This document shows, in pieces, positions 1-5,590 of a stretch of 6,613 nucleotides of DNA (position 1 is its first letter; each line of letters starts with the position of its first letter). The notes below the pieces were generated by a model. The model saw nothing but the letters and a program-made list of their open reading frames with translations, was not told the DNA's origin and made no database searches. The position numbers and the translations under genes are program-made. The stretch is from Gammaproteobacteria bacterium. GTDB lineage: Bacteria; Pseudomonadota; Gammaproteobacteria; Steroidobacterales; GCA-2729495. The DNA lies in contig JAKLLP010000125.1 in assembly GCA_023150055.1 (NCBI GenBank), positions 1-6,613 on the forward strand, given 5' to 3'.

Positions 1-1
1 G

Positions 2-586
2 CGGCCACGCCAGCGTCTCGACACCAGCACCCTCCTTGGCGCACTTGCCGCATCAGCGCTGGCGGTCAGCCTGGTCGTCAGCGCCCACAACCTGCTCGAG
101 GCACGCCGGCTGCGCGAGCAGGCCGACGCGGCCCTTGGCGAAGGCCTCGCCGAAGAAGCCCGGGCCCGCAGCCTGCAGGAGAGCACACCTCGCCTGCCGC
201 TTCCCGCCGACGCACTCCGGGCGGATCTCGCCCGGCTCACCTCGCTGCAAGCATTCAGCACCGGCCTGAGCAGCTTCCTGCACCGCCTGGCCGCCGCCCT
301 GGACACCCTGCCCGGCGTCGAACTGTCGGCCCTCGAATGGTCCCTCCCCCCTGACGCGCCGCAAACCCACGCCATCGCGATCGTCGAGCTTCGGCTGCCA
401 GCCGGCCCGAAGGCCCGCCCCGAGCTCGCCCGGCACGTCATCGCCACGCTTCATCACCACACCGGGAGCCTGGCGCAGGCGGCTGGCGCTCCCGACGACC
501 AGGGCCCGCTCCGCTCGCCCGGCGGCCAGGGCGACGCCGACACGCGGCACGCCCTCCGCGTCGAACTCACCACCCGCGCCCCATGA
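2..586 (+). CDS. Inner-membrane pilus/secretion assembly protein, PilN/GspL-periplasmic-like (5' partial)
   Basis: This open frame runs in from the left edge and ends at TGA 584-586, giving 194 visible residues with no in-frame ATG, so the start lies outside the window. Visible residues 1-9 are basic. Residues 10-28 form one hydrophobic helix, followed by a charged, Ala/Leu/Arg/Glu-rich stretch that should be coiled coil. Then comes an alpha-beta region with the pattern 'L..rLa..LdtlPGVeLsaLeW' and a later beta strand 'AIVELRLP', as in the periplasmic ferredoxin-like domains of PilN, MshI2 and GspL. That topology suggests an N-in, single-pass assembly-platform protein. The stop overlaps the start of the next gene by 4 bases (ATGA), so the two are probably translated together. 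The N/O-type order matches pilN-pilO and mshI2-mshJ. The family call rests on topology and patterning, not on a diagnostic motif. It could also be an unrelated single-pass protein. Confidence 0.72.
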   Translation, partial: RPRQRLDTSTLLGALAASALAVSLVVSAHNLLEARRLREQADAALGEGLAEEARARSLQESTPRLPLPADALRADLARLTSLQAFSTGLSSFLHRLAAALDTLPGVELSALEWSLPPDAPQTHAIAIVELRLPAGPKARPELARHVIATLHHHTGSLAQAAGAPDDQGPLRSPGGQGDADTRHALRVELTTRAP

Positions 587-1188
587 TGCCCATCGCCCCA
601 TCCCTGGTCCGCCTGCGGCTGCCGCTGATCGCCGGCGCCCTCGCCGCCGCCGGCGCCGGCCTCATGATCTGGAGCCAGGCCGAACGCGATAGCGCCGACG
701 CCAGCCTCCGCCAGCACACCACCCGCCTGAGCCAGGCCAGAGCAATGCACCAGGCCGCCCGCGAAACCGACACCGCCGCCCGCGACGCCCTGCGCCAGAT
801 CGAGGCGCTACGCGGCAAGGGCCTGCTGGACACCCCCGACCGCCAGGCCTGGCAAGCGCACCTGCTGGGTCTCCAGGGCAGACTGCAGCTGGATAAACTC
901 GAATGGGAACTCGGCCCGTTCGCCCCCGCCGCCGCCCAGGGCGACGCCCCGTCGAGCGCACAGCCCTCGGCCCTGCGCCTCAGCACCCTGCACCTGAAGG
1001 GAGAAATCGCCCACGAAGGGCAGCTGCTCTCGCTGCTCGACCGGCCGGGCAGCGCGAGCGCCGGGCTCTTCCTGCCGCGCCGCTGCCGGCTGGCCCCCAG
1101 CCGGCCGACGGAGGCGACCGAGGCACAAGCCCTCGCCATCGATTGCGATATCGACTGGCTCTTCCTCCAACTCCCGGCTGCCCCCTGA
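583..1188 (+). CDS. Single-pass inner-membrane protein, PilO/MshJ/GspM-like
   Basis: The product is 201 residues. The ATG at 583 overlaps the upstream stop as ATGA; ATG 586 is a possible alternative, but the overlap favours 583. Residues 1-12 are short and basic, residues 13-30 are a transmembrane helix, residues 33-80 are a heptad-like Gln/Arg/Ala-rich coiled coil, and residues 85-198 are a small periplasmic alpha-beta domain containing 'LQLDKLEWELGP' and 'HEGQLLSLLDR'. Length and layout match PilO, MshJ and GspM, which scaffold the inner-membrane platform of type IV pili and type II secretion. C168 and C188 are the only cysteines; both lie in the periplasmic domain and could form a disulfide. 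No PilP- or PilQ-like gene follows, as it would in a standard pilMNOPQ operon, so the system this pair serves is not clear. The CDS is solid, the family call is tentative. Confidence 0.75.
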   Translation: MMPIAPSLVRLRLPLIAGALAAAGAGLMIWSQAERDSADASLRQHTTRLSQARAMHQAARETDTAARDALRQIEALRGKGLLDTPDRQAWQAHLLGLQGRLQLDKLEWELGPFAPAAAQGDAPSSAQPSALRLSTLHLKGEIAHEGQLLSLLDRPGSASAGLFLPRRCRLAPSRPTEATEAQALAIDCDIDWLFLQLPAAP

Positions 1189-1194
1189 AACCCT

Positions 1195-1213
1195 GCGGCC
1201 GTGGACAGGCCGC
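1195..1213 (+). other. Hairpin between PilO-like gene and glycosyltransferase gene
   Basis: GCGGCC (1195-1200) and GGCCGC (1208-1213) form a perfect 6-bp stem around a 7-base loop, seven bases after the preceding stop codon. There is no T-run behind it, so it is not a standard intrinsic terminator. It could slow or partly terminate transcription, or be a chance product of high GC. Confidence 0.3.
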
Positions 1214-1258
1214 CCCGCGCTCTGCAGAATCAAGGCTGGAGCCTCCTCCGGAACGGTC

Positions 1259-2467
1259 ATGACGCCCAAGAAAATCCTGCTGATGGCCCACGACGTCACC
1301 CTGGCGCACCTGGGCCGCCCGCTCCAGCTCGCCGAAGGCCTGATTGCCGACGGCCACGACGTCACCCTCGCCGCCTCGGCCGAGTCTTCACGCTTCCTGA
1401 AGAACTTTCCCGCACGGGTGCACACGCTCGCCCCCACCGGCAAGGCGCGCTTCATCGACAACCTGGCCAAGGGCCGGCCGGTGTTCGATTTCGACACGCT
1501 GAAGCGTTTCACCGAGGAGGACGAAGCGCTCCTCGCCGCCCTGCGCCCCGACCTGGTCATCGGCGACTTCCGCATCACCCTGTCGATCTCGGCCCGGCGC
1601 CAGCAAGTGCCCTACGCGACCATCACCAACGCCTACTGGAGCCCGGCCTTCACGCCGCACTTCGTGGTGCCGAACCTGCCGATGGTCCCCATCCTCGGTG
1701 TCGGCCTGTCCCAGGCTATCTTCGATCTCGTCCGGCCACTCGCGTTTGCCGTCCACGCCCACCCGATGAACCGGCTGCGCCGCCACTACGGCCTCGCCAG
1801 CCTGGGGCACGACCTGCGCCGCATCTACACCGATGCCGACCTGGCGCTCTTCAGCGACGTGCCTGAAATATACGGGTTGCCGCCGGACAGCGAGCATGGA
1901 GGCATGTTCCTGGGGCCGATCGACTGGTCGCCCGACCTTCCGCAGCCCCCCTGGTGGGGCGAGATAGACAAGACGCGCCCGGTCATCTACGTGACCCTCG
2001 GCAGCTCTGGCGCCAATGAACTTCTCGTGCCGGTACTGGAGGGCTTGCGGCAGATCGATGCACAGGTGATCGTCTCGACCGCTGGCGCACCGCTGCCCCC
2101 AGCCGACAGCCGGCTCTTTTGCGCCGACTACCTTCCCGGCGGCGCCGCAGCGGAACTTGCCGACCTGGTGATCTGCAATGGCGGCAGCCCGACCGCCTAC
2201 CAGGCCCTGGTGCGTGGGGCGCCGGTGCTGGGCATACCGGGCAACCTCGACCAATACCTCAACATGCATTACCTGGAAAAGGCCGGCCTCGGCATGGTGA
2301 TGCGCGGCACGCAGCTGTCAGCCACCGCGGTGACGGCGGCGGCTGGCCGACTGCTGGGCGAAGTGGGTTTTCGCGAAGCTGCATGCGCATTTGCTCAACG
2401 CGCCAGCCGCTACCAGCCCCGTGCGCGCCTGCGCCAGGCACTCGAGCGACTTCTGCCCGGGCCCTAG
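1259..2467 (+). CDS. GT-B fold glycosyltransferase, UDP-glycosyltransferase (GT1/MGT) type
   Basis: This complete protein of 402 residues is the usual length for bacterial GT1 enzymes, which transfer a sugar from a nucleotide donor to a lipid, natural product or other small acceptor. The N-terminal Rossmann half (about 4-215) opens with 'KILLMAHDVTLAHLGRPL', where H17 falls at the place of the GT1 catalytic base, and contains 'PDLVIGDF' with D103 as a candidate partner. The C-terminal half (about 235-400) begins 'VIYVTLGSSG' and carries the donor-binding signature: N307-G-G-S, then A-x-x-x-G-A-P-V-L-G-I-P, D331-Q and N335. The usual His of the H-G-G motif is Asn here. There is no signal peptide or obvious membrane helix, so it is probably cytoplasmic. 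The start ATG has a weak GGAA five bases upstream. It lies 70 bp after the pilus-like pair and is convergent with the minus-strand operon (39-bp gap). The acceptor cannot be deduced. Confidence 0.9.
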   Translation: MTPKKILLMAHDVTLAHLGRPLQLAEGLIADGHDVTLAASAESSRFLKNFPARVHTLAPTGKARFIDNLAKGRPVFDFDTLKRFTEEDEALLAALRPDLVIGDFRITLSISARRQQVPYATITNAYWSPAFTPHFVVPNLPMVPILGVGLSQAIFDLVRPLAFAVHAHPMNRLRRHYGLASLGHDLRRIYTDADLALFSDVPEIYGLPPDSEHGGMFLGPIDWSPDLPQPPWWGEIDKTRPVIYVTLGSSGANELLVPVLEGLRQIDAQVIVSTAGAPLPPADSRLFCADYLPGGAAAELADLVICNGGSPTAYQALVRGAPVLGIPGNLDQYLNMHYLEKAGLGMVMRGTQLSATAVTAAAGRLLGEVGFREAACAFAQRASRYQPRARLRQALERLLPGP

Positions 2468-2506
2468 CCACCCCCGGCCGGGCCCTGGTGATTCAAGCCG
2501 CCAGGC

Positions 2507-3202
2507 TCAGCCGGCCGAATCCCCGGCCTTGGGTGCGGCACCGATCACACTCCACTTCCGGGCCGGGTTTCCGCGCCAGACTTCACCGTCGGGGATCTTC
2601 GAACCGGGGATCAGCATCGAACCGCCGACCACCTTCGCGGTGTCGCCGATATCGATCCCACCCATCGCCAGCGCATAGACGCCCAGTGTCGCCCCCTTGC
2701 CGATGCGCACATTGCCCAGGGTGATCTTGCCATCCGCGATGACGCTGCCAGCGACGACGGAACCGAAGCCCAGCACCGCGCCATCCTCGATCGTCACCAT
2801 GAAAGGCTCGCCGACAGCACCGCCGAGAGCCACGTCCGAGCCCACCTTGGCACCGAAAAGCCGCCAGACGAGGGGCTTCGTGAAGATCGAGGTGAACGGG
2901 ATCATCACCTCCTGCGCCAGCAGGAAGACCACCGAGAGCAGCTTCCAGTAGGTGAACACCGGCGAGTCCATCGAGAACTCGCCGCACGGCAGCGGCTTGA
3001 TCTTGAGCATCAGCTGCAGCACGAGGCCGGAGATGATCCCGTAGGCCAGCATGAACAGCAGGACATTGACGATGACGTAGTAGTCGCCAAAAAAGGCCTG
3101 GGAATAGGGCGAGATGCCGACCCCCACGATCAGCCAGGCGAGGGCCACGATCAGGGAGAGCACTCCGCCGCATACCAGAAAATCAGTGAAGCTGGACTTC
3201 AT
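2507..3202 (-). CDS. Membrane-anchored left-handed beta-helix (hexapeptide-repeat) protein B, acyltransferase-like
   Basis: The product is 231 residues from ATG 3202, chosen because GGGAGGG sits 7 bases upstream; an extension to TTG 3253 has no such site. Hydrophobic segments at about 9-30, 42-66 and 84-109 precede 'KPLVWRLFGAKVG'. Residues 118-215 then show imperfect hexapeptide repeats such as 'VLGFGSVVAG', 'VRIGKGATLG' and 'IDIGDTAKVVGG', ending in 'GEVWRGNPARK', the usual cap of beta-helix acyltransferases. The layout resembles the membrane plus beta-helix C-terminus of Pls-type peptide synthetases, but stands alone without adenylation or carrier domains. It is collinear with protein A upstream (shared 'LK..P.P.GE' and 'GA[RK]VG'). 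It contains no histidine at all, whereas A keeps two in the equivalent loop, so it may be inactive or use different chemistry. It is the last gene of the operon, 69 bp after the permease. Substrate unknown. Confidence 0.85.
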   Translation of the reverse strand: MKSSFTDFLVCGGVLSLIVALAWLIVGVGISPYSQAFFGDYYVIVNVLLFMLAYGIISGLVLQLMLKIKPLPCGEFSMDSPVFTYWKLLSVVFLLAQEVMIPFTSIFTKPLVWRLFGAKVGSDVALGGAVGEPFMVTIEDGAVLGFGSVVAGSVIADGKITLGNVRIGKGATLGVYALAMGGIDIGDTAKVVGGSMLIPGSKIPDGEVWRGNPARKWSVIGAAPKAGDSAG

Positions 3203-3209
3203 TGCGAAT

Positions 3210-3216
3210 CCCTCCC
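3210..3216 (-). promoter_or_regulatory. Ribosome binding site deciding the start of protein B
   Basis: The minus strand reads GGGAGGG, 7 bases before ATG 3202. This is a near-ideal Shine-Dalgarno sequence and argues against the longer reading from 3253. Confidence 0.75.
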
Positions 3217-3271
3217 GAGCACCCGAGTGCCCCACGGCACTCCAAACCAGCAACCGACATCAAGAACCTGC

Positions 3272-4519
3272 TCATCGCTGGCTGCGCAGCGCATCGACGA
3301 TGACCATGCGGGACGCCTTCCAGGCAGGCAGCACACTTGCAATGAGTGTCACGATCGCGCCCAGCCCCAGCGCGTCGAGCGCCAGGCCGAGGGTCACGGT
3401 GATCTCACCGGTGAAATCGCTCTCCATGCCCGGCGGCGGCGGCATCGGGATCCCGACCGCGGAGATCGCCAGCGACAACAGCCAGCCTATGAATATCCCC
3501 AGCACGCTCCCGATCACGCCAAGCATCAGGCCTTCAAAAATGAACAGCCGAAGCACCGAGTTCCTGCGCACGCCCATTGCCATCATCGTGCCGATCTCGC
3601 CGGTGCGCTCGATGACGGCCATCGACAAGGTGTTGGAAATGCTCAGCACCACGATGATCCCGATCAGGATCTTCACCACCAGGACCTGCCGCAAGAACAG
3701 GGTAACCGATTTGTTGTAGAAGTCGGCCAGCTCGTACCAGGGCGCCAGCTCGAAGGACTTGGGGTCGAACAGCGGGCGCAGGTCGTTCAGCACCGCATCC
3801 GTCTTTTCCGTCTCATCCAGGACCACCAGCCAGGAGCTCGCCCCTTCGACGCGGATCAGCTTGCGCGCGAGCTCGATAGGGAGCTGGATCGCGCTGTCGT
3901 CGTAGGCTTTCTCCGAGGTGAAGAAGATCCCGCGGATATGGACATCGTGGGCGTTGAGGCTCCCCTTGGCCGTCGTCACCGTGAGCACCAGCTTGTCACC
4001 CACCTTCGCCCCGATGTTGTCGGCCAGCCCCTGCCCGATGACGATGCCGGTCGGATCGTTCGGGGAGAGGCGCTCACCCTTCTCGACGAAAAAGTATTTC
4101 TCGAACTCCCGCTCCGCGACCGGATCGACCCCGTCTCCCATGAACGACAGGGTCGAATCACCCAGGCTGATCAGCCCGACCAGCGACAGGCGCGGCGCGA
4201 TCGCCCGGACGGAGGGGTGCTTCAGCACCTCGGCCTCCTTGCGGCCGTCGGCAGGCAGGAGATACCTGTAGGGGTCGGCGATCCCCTTCTTGTAATAGTC
4301 GGTACGAACGATCTGGATGTGGCCAAGCTGGGACCGGATCGTGGACTCCCGCATGGTGTCGAGCACCCACTGGATGAAACCTCCGGCCAGCAGCAGGGAG
4401 ATGCAGCCGCCCATCACGATGGCCAGCGCAAACGCAACCCGCCGCTTCTGGCGAAGCACGTTGCGGACGGCTTGGGCGAGATCTATCACGGAGCCCTGCA
4501 GGAAACGGTTTATCTTCAT
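3272..4519 (-). CDS. ABC transporter permease, FtsX family (LolC/LolE/MacB-like)
   Basis: The product is 415 residues with the classic four-helix layout. TM1 is at about 29-52, after 'DLAQAVRNVLRQKRR'. A large periplasmic MacB-PCD-type domain fills about 53-275. TM2 is at about 278-303, TM3 at about 325-352 and TM4 at about 382-402. The cytoplasmic loop 304-319, 'ERTGEIGTMMAMGVRR', is the coupling helix that contacts the ATPase, and the end 'LPAWKASRMVIVDALR' is the standard FtsX-family tail. Family members act as mechanotransmitters, extracting lipoproteins (LolCDE), exporting substrates (MacB) or signalling. They need an ATPase, but no Walker A/B protein is encoded in this window, so the partner must be elsewhere. 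The start ATG 4519 has only a weak GAGAAA before it. It lies 30 bp after protein A and 69 bp before protein B, so its substrate is probably linked to the acyltransferase-like proteins; this is inference. Confidence 0.92.
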   Translation of the reverse strand: MKINRFLQGSVIDLAQAVRNVLRQKRRVAFALAIVMGGCISLLLAGGFIQWVLDTMRESTIRSQLGHIQIVRTDYYKKGIADPYRYLLPADGRKEAEVLKHPSVRAIAPRLSLVGLISLGDSTLSFMGDGVDPVAEREFEKYFFVEKGERLSPNDPTGIVIGQGLADNIGAKVGDKLVLTVTTAKGSLNAHDVHIRGIFFTSEKAYDDSAIQLPIELARKLIRVEGASSWLVVLDETEKTDAVLNDLRPLFDPKSFELAPWYELADFYNKSVTLFLRQVLVVKILIGIIVVLSISNTLSMAVIERTGEIGTMMAMGVRRNSVLRLFIFEGLMLGVIGSVLGIFIGWLLSLAISAVGIPMPPPPGMESDFTGEITVTLGLALDALGLGAIVTLIASVLPAWKASRMVIVDALRSQR

Positions 4520-4549
4520 TTTCTCGTGGATACCCGATTCAGGGGCTCG

Positions 4550-5239
4550 TCACGGCCGGGCCGGCCGATCGGTGGCATCGGGCTTGCTCAGGCAACGCGC
4601 CGGAATGCCACCCCAGACTTCGTTGGGGCCGATCCGCGTGTGCTTGGTGACGACCGAATTCATCGCGACGACGGCTCCGTCCCCGATCTCGACCCCCGCC
4701 ATGATCAGCGCCCGGGCGCCGATGGTGACGCCACTGCCGATCACGATCGGATAGTGCGCAGCCCGCGAACCCTCGAGGGCATGGGGCAGGACGGCCACAT
4801 CGAGCCCGATCAGGGAATTGCTGCCCACGGTGACGAACTGGCTGTCCATGACGACCCCGGAGGAATAGCTCCCCGGCCCGACCCTGGCGCCCAGCGCGAT
4901 CATGATGAGCCGGGAAAACGGGGCCGGGATGAAGGTCGCGCGCGTCAGGGGCGCGAACAGGACCAGCCAGTGCAGGAGATATACAAAATAGTAGAACTCC
5001 TGTCTCGAGCCATCCGGTATTTCACCGACGGGCACCGGGAAGAACTTCAGGAAGACCCGATAAAGAAAGATCGAGACCCCCATGAATACGAGGCAGGTCG
5101 CAAGGAAAAGGAAGACCTCGCCCAAGGGCAGCGAACGCGCCAACGGATCGAGAGACCAGGCAAACCCCGCAGCGACCGCAAGGGAGCACAGCAGCATCGA
5201 AACGAACCACAGTACCGACCCAACGCCAATCGGCCTCAT
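4550..5239 (-). CDS. Membrane-anchored left-handed beta-helix (hexapeptide-repeat) acyltransferase A
   Basis: The product is 229 residues from ATG 5239, which has AGGAG 8 bases upstream; a longer reading from 5437 would run across the leader and lacks support. Hydrophobic segments at about 7-29, 40-66 and 83-107 precede 'IMIALGARVG'. Residues 118-215 carry hexapeptide repeats ('VTVGSNSLIG', 'IVIGSGVTIG', 'VEIGDGAVVA') and end 'NEVWGGIPARCL', typical of beta-helix acyl/acetyltransferases. H153 and H162 lie in the extended loop 'VLPHALEGSRAAHYP', where the catalytic His of many family members sits. The membrane-plus-beta-helix layout resembles the C-terminal part of Pls-type peptide synthetases. 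It is the first gene of the operon, followed by the permease and its paralogue B. Likely role: transfer of an acyl group at the inner membrane. Acceptor and donor are unknown. Confidence 0.88.
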   Translation of the reverse strand: MRPIGVGSVLWFVSMLLCSLAVAAGFAWSLDPLARSLPLGEVFLFLATCLVFMGVSIFLYRVFLKFFPVPVGEIPDGSRQEFYYFVYLLHWLVLFAPLTRATFIPAPFSRLIMIALGARVGPGSYSSGVVMDSQFVTVGSNSLIGLDVAVLPHALEGSRAAHYPIVIGSGVTIGARALIMAGVEIGDGAVVAMNSVVTKHTRIGPNEVWGGIPARCLSKPDATDRPARP

Positions 5240-5247
5240 CTGGCTTA

Positions 5248-5252
5248 CTCCT
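5248..5252 (-). promoter_or_regulatory. Ribosome binding site of acyltransferase A
   Basis: The minus strand reads AGGAG, 8 bases before ATG 5239. It fixes the start of protein A inside a longer open frame. Confidence 0.7.
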
Positions 5253-5273
5253 GTGCAAGATAGCCTGGTGGTG

Positions 5274-5296
5274 GTGCGAGGGCATCGCACTGCGAT
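5274..5296 (-). promoter_or_regulatory. Overlapping palindromes in the operon leader
   Basis: Two perfect inverted repeats share bases: GTGCGA (5274-5279) with TCGCAC (5285-5290), and ATCGCA (5284-5289) with TGCGAT (5291-5296). They lie in the leader of the acyltransferase-permease operon, about 22 bases upstream of the ribosome binding site. As RNA they would form mutually exclusive hairpins; as DNA they could be tandem half-sites for a regulator. The 7-mer ATCGCAC recurs at 5326-5332 and 5406-5412. Function is inferred only. Confidence 0.35.
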
Positions 5297-5415
5297 TGAG
5301 CCATCGCCCACCAGACGGCGCTTCCATCGCACTCCAGTTGGAGCACGAACCCCATTCAGGGACGCCCGAATTATGACAATCAGCGAGCTTGCCCGCCACT
5401 GGATTATCGCACCGC

Positions 5416-5427
5416 CCCTCGCGAGGG
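5416..5427. promoter_or_regulatory. 12-bp perfect palindrome at the predicted operon transcription start
   Basis: CCCTCGCGAGGG is its own reverse complement. It starts two bases beyond the -12 element of the sigma-54-like promoter and covers the expected start point (about 5417). It could be an operator or a 5' hairpin protecting the transcript. High GC content makes chance possible. Confidence 0.35.
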
Positions 5428-5428
5428 C

Positions 5429-5443
5429 GCAAACCATGCGCCA
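5429..5443 (-). promoter_or_regulatory. Sigma-54 (RpoN)-type promoter for the acyltransferase-permease operon
   Basis: The minus strand reads TGGCGC-N5-TTGC, with the invariant GG-N10-GC spacing; only one base differs from the consensus TGGCAC-N5-TTGC. The element lies 12 bp after the T-run of the PEP-CTERM gene's terminator, exactly where a promoter for the next unit is expected. The predicted start is near 5417, giving a leader of about 178 bases. In the 352-bp gene-free stretch 5240-5590 this is the best promoter candidate; the rest holds the leader, the terminator and the 3' untranslated part of the PEP-CTERM transcript. Confidence 0.62.
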
Positions 5444-5454
5444 TGTCGCCCTGC

Positions 5455-5486
5455 AAAAAGAAACCCCCGCCGGAGCGGGGGTTTCT
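5455..5486 (-). terminator. Intrinsic terminator of the PEP-CTERM gene
   Basis: A perfect 12-bp stem (5459-5470 pairing with 5475-5486) with a 4-base loop contains five consecutive G-C pairs in its core. On the minus strand it is followed by a T-rich tail (TTTCTTTTT, including the stem end). It lies about 105 bp after the stop of the PEP-CTERM gene and separates that transcript from the downstream operon. Confidence 0.93.
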
Positions 5487-5590
5487 CGGCATTGCGCGGA
5501 TTCTCCACCAGGAGATCCTCGCCTTCACCTCTGGCCTGGAGCCCGGAAGCAACGACGCTCCCGAACCCTGCCCGGCGAAGGCTTGCGCAA

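Noticed and set aside
53..1578. Several overlapping minus-strand open frames opposite the pilus-like genes and the glycosyltransferase start
   Set aside because: Their translations are Arg/Ala/Gly-rich without recognisable domains and they conflict with well-supported plus-strand genes.
2484..2505. CCTGG/CCAGG hairpin in the 39-bp convergent gap, as a two-way terminator
   Set aside because: Only five base pairs with a 12-base loop and no T-run on either strand; insufficient for a terminator call.
3227..5263. A 678-codon open frame on the plus strand, opposite the permease and acyltransferase A
   Set aside because: The translation is rich in His, Arg, Asp, Gln and Pro with no domain or hydrophobic pattern, while the minus strand gives clear permease and beta-helix families. 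It is an antisense product of high GC.
5370..5398. Possible sigma-70 promoter (minus-strand CATAAT with TGGCGG 17 bp upstream)
   Set aside because: The -10 is fair, but the -35 does not resemble TTGACA. The sigma-54 element nearby is a much better match. A weak secondary promoter cannot be excluded.
5502..5515. Small hairpin TCTCC-ACCA-GGAGA in the PEP-CTERM 3' untranslated region
   Set aside because: A five-base stem without a T-run, upstream of a far stronger terminator; no function supported.
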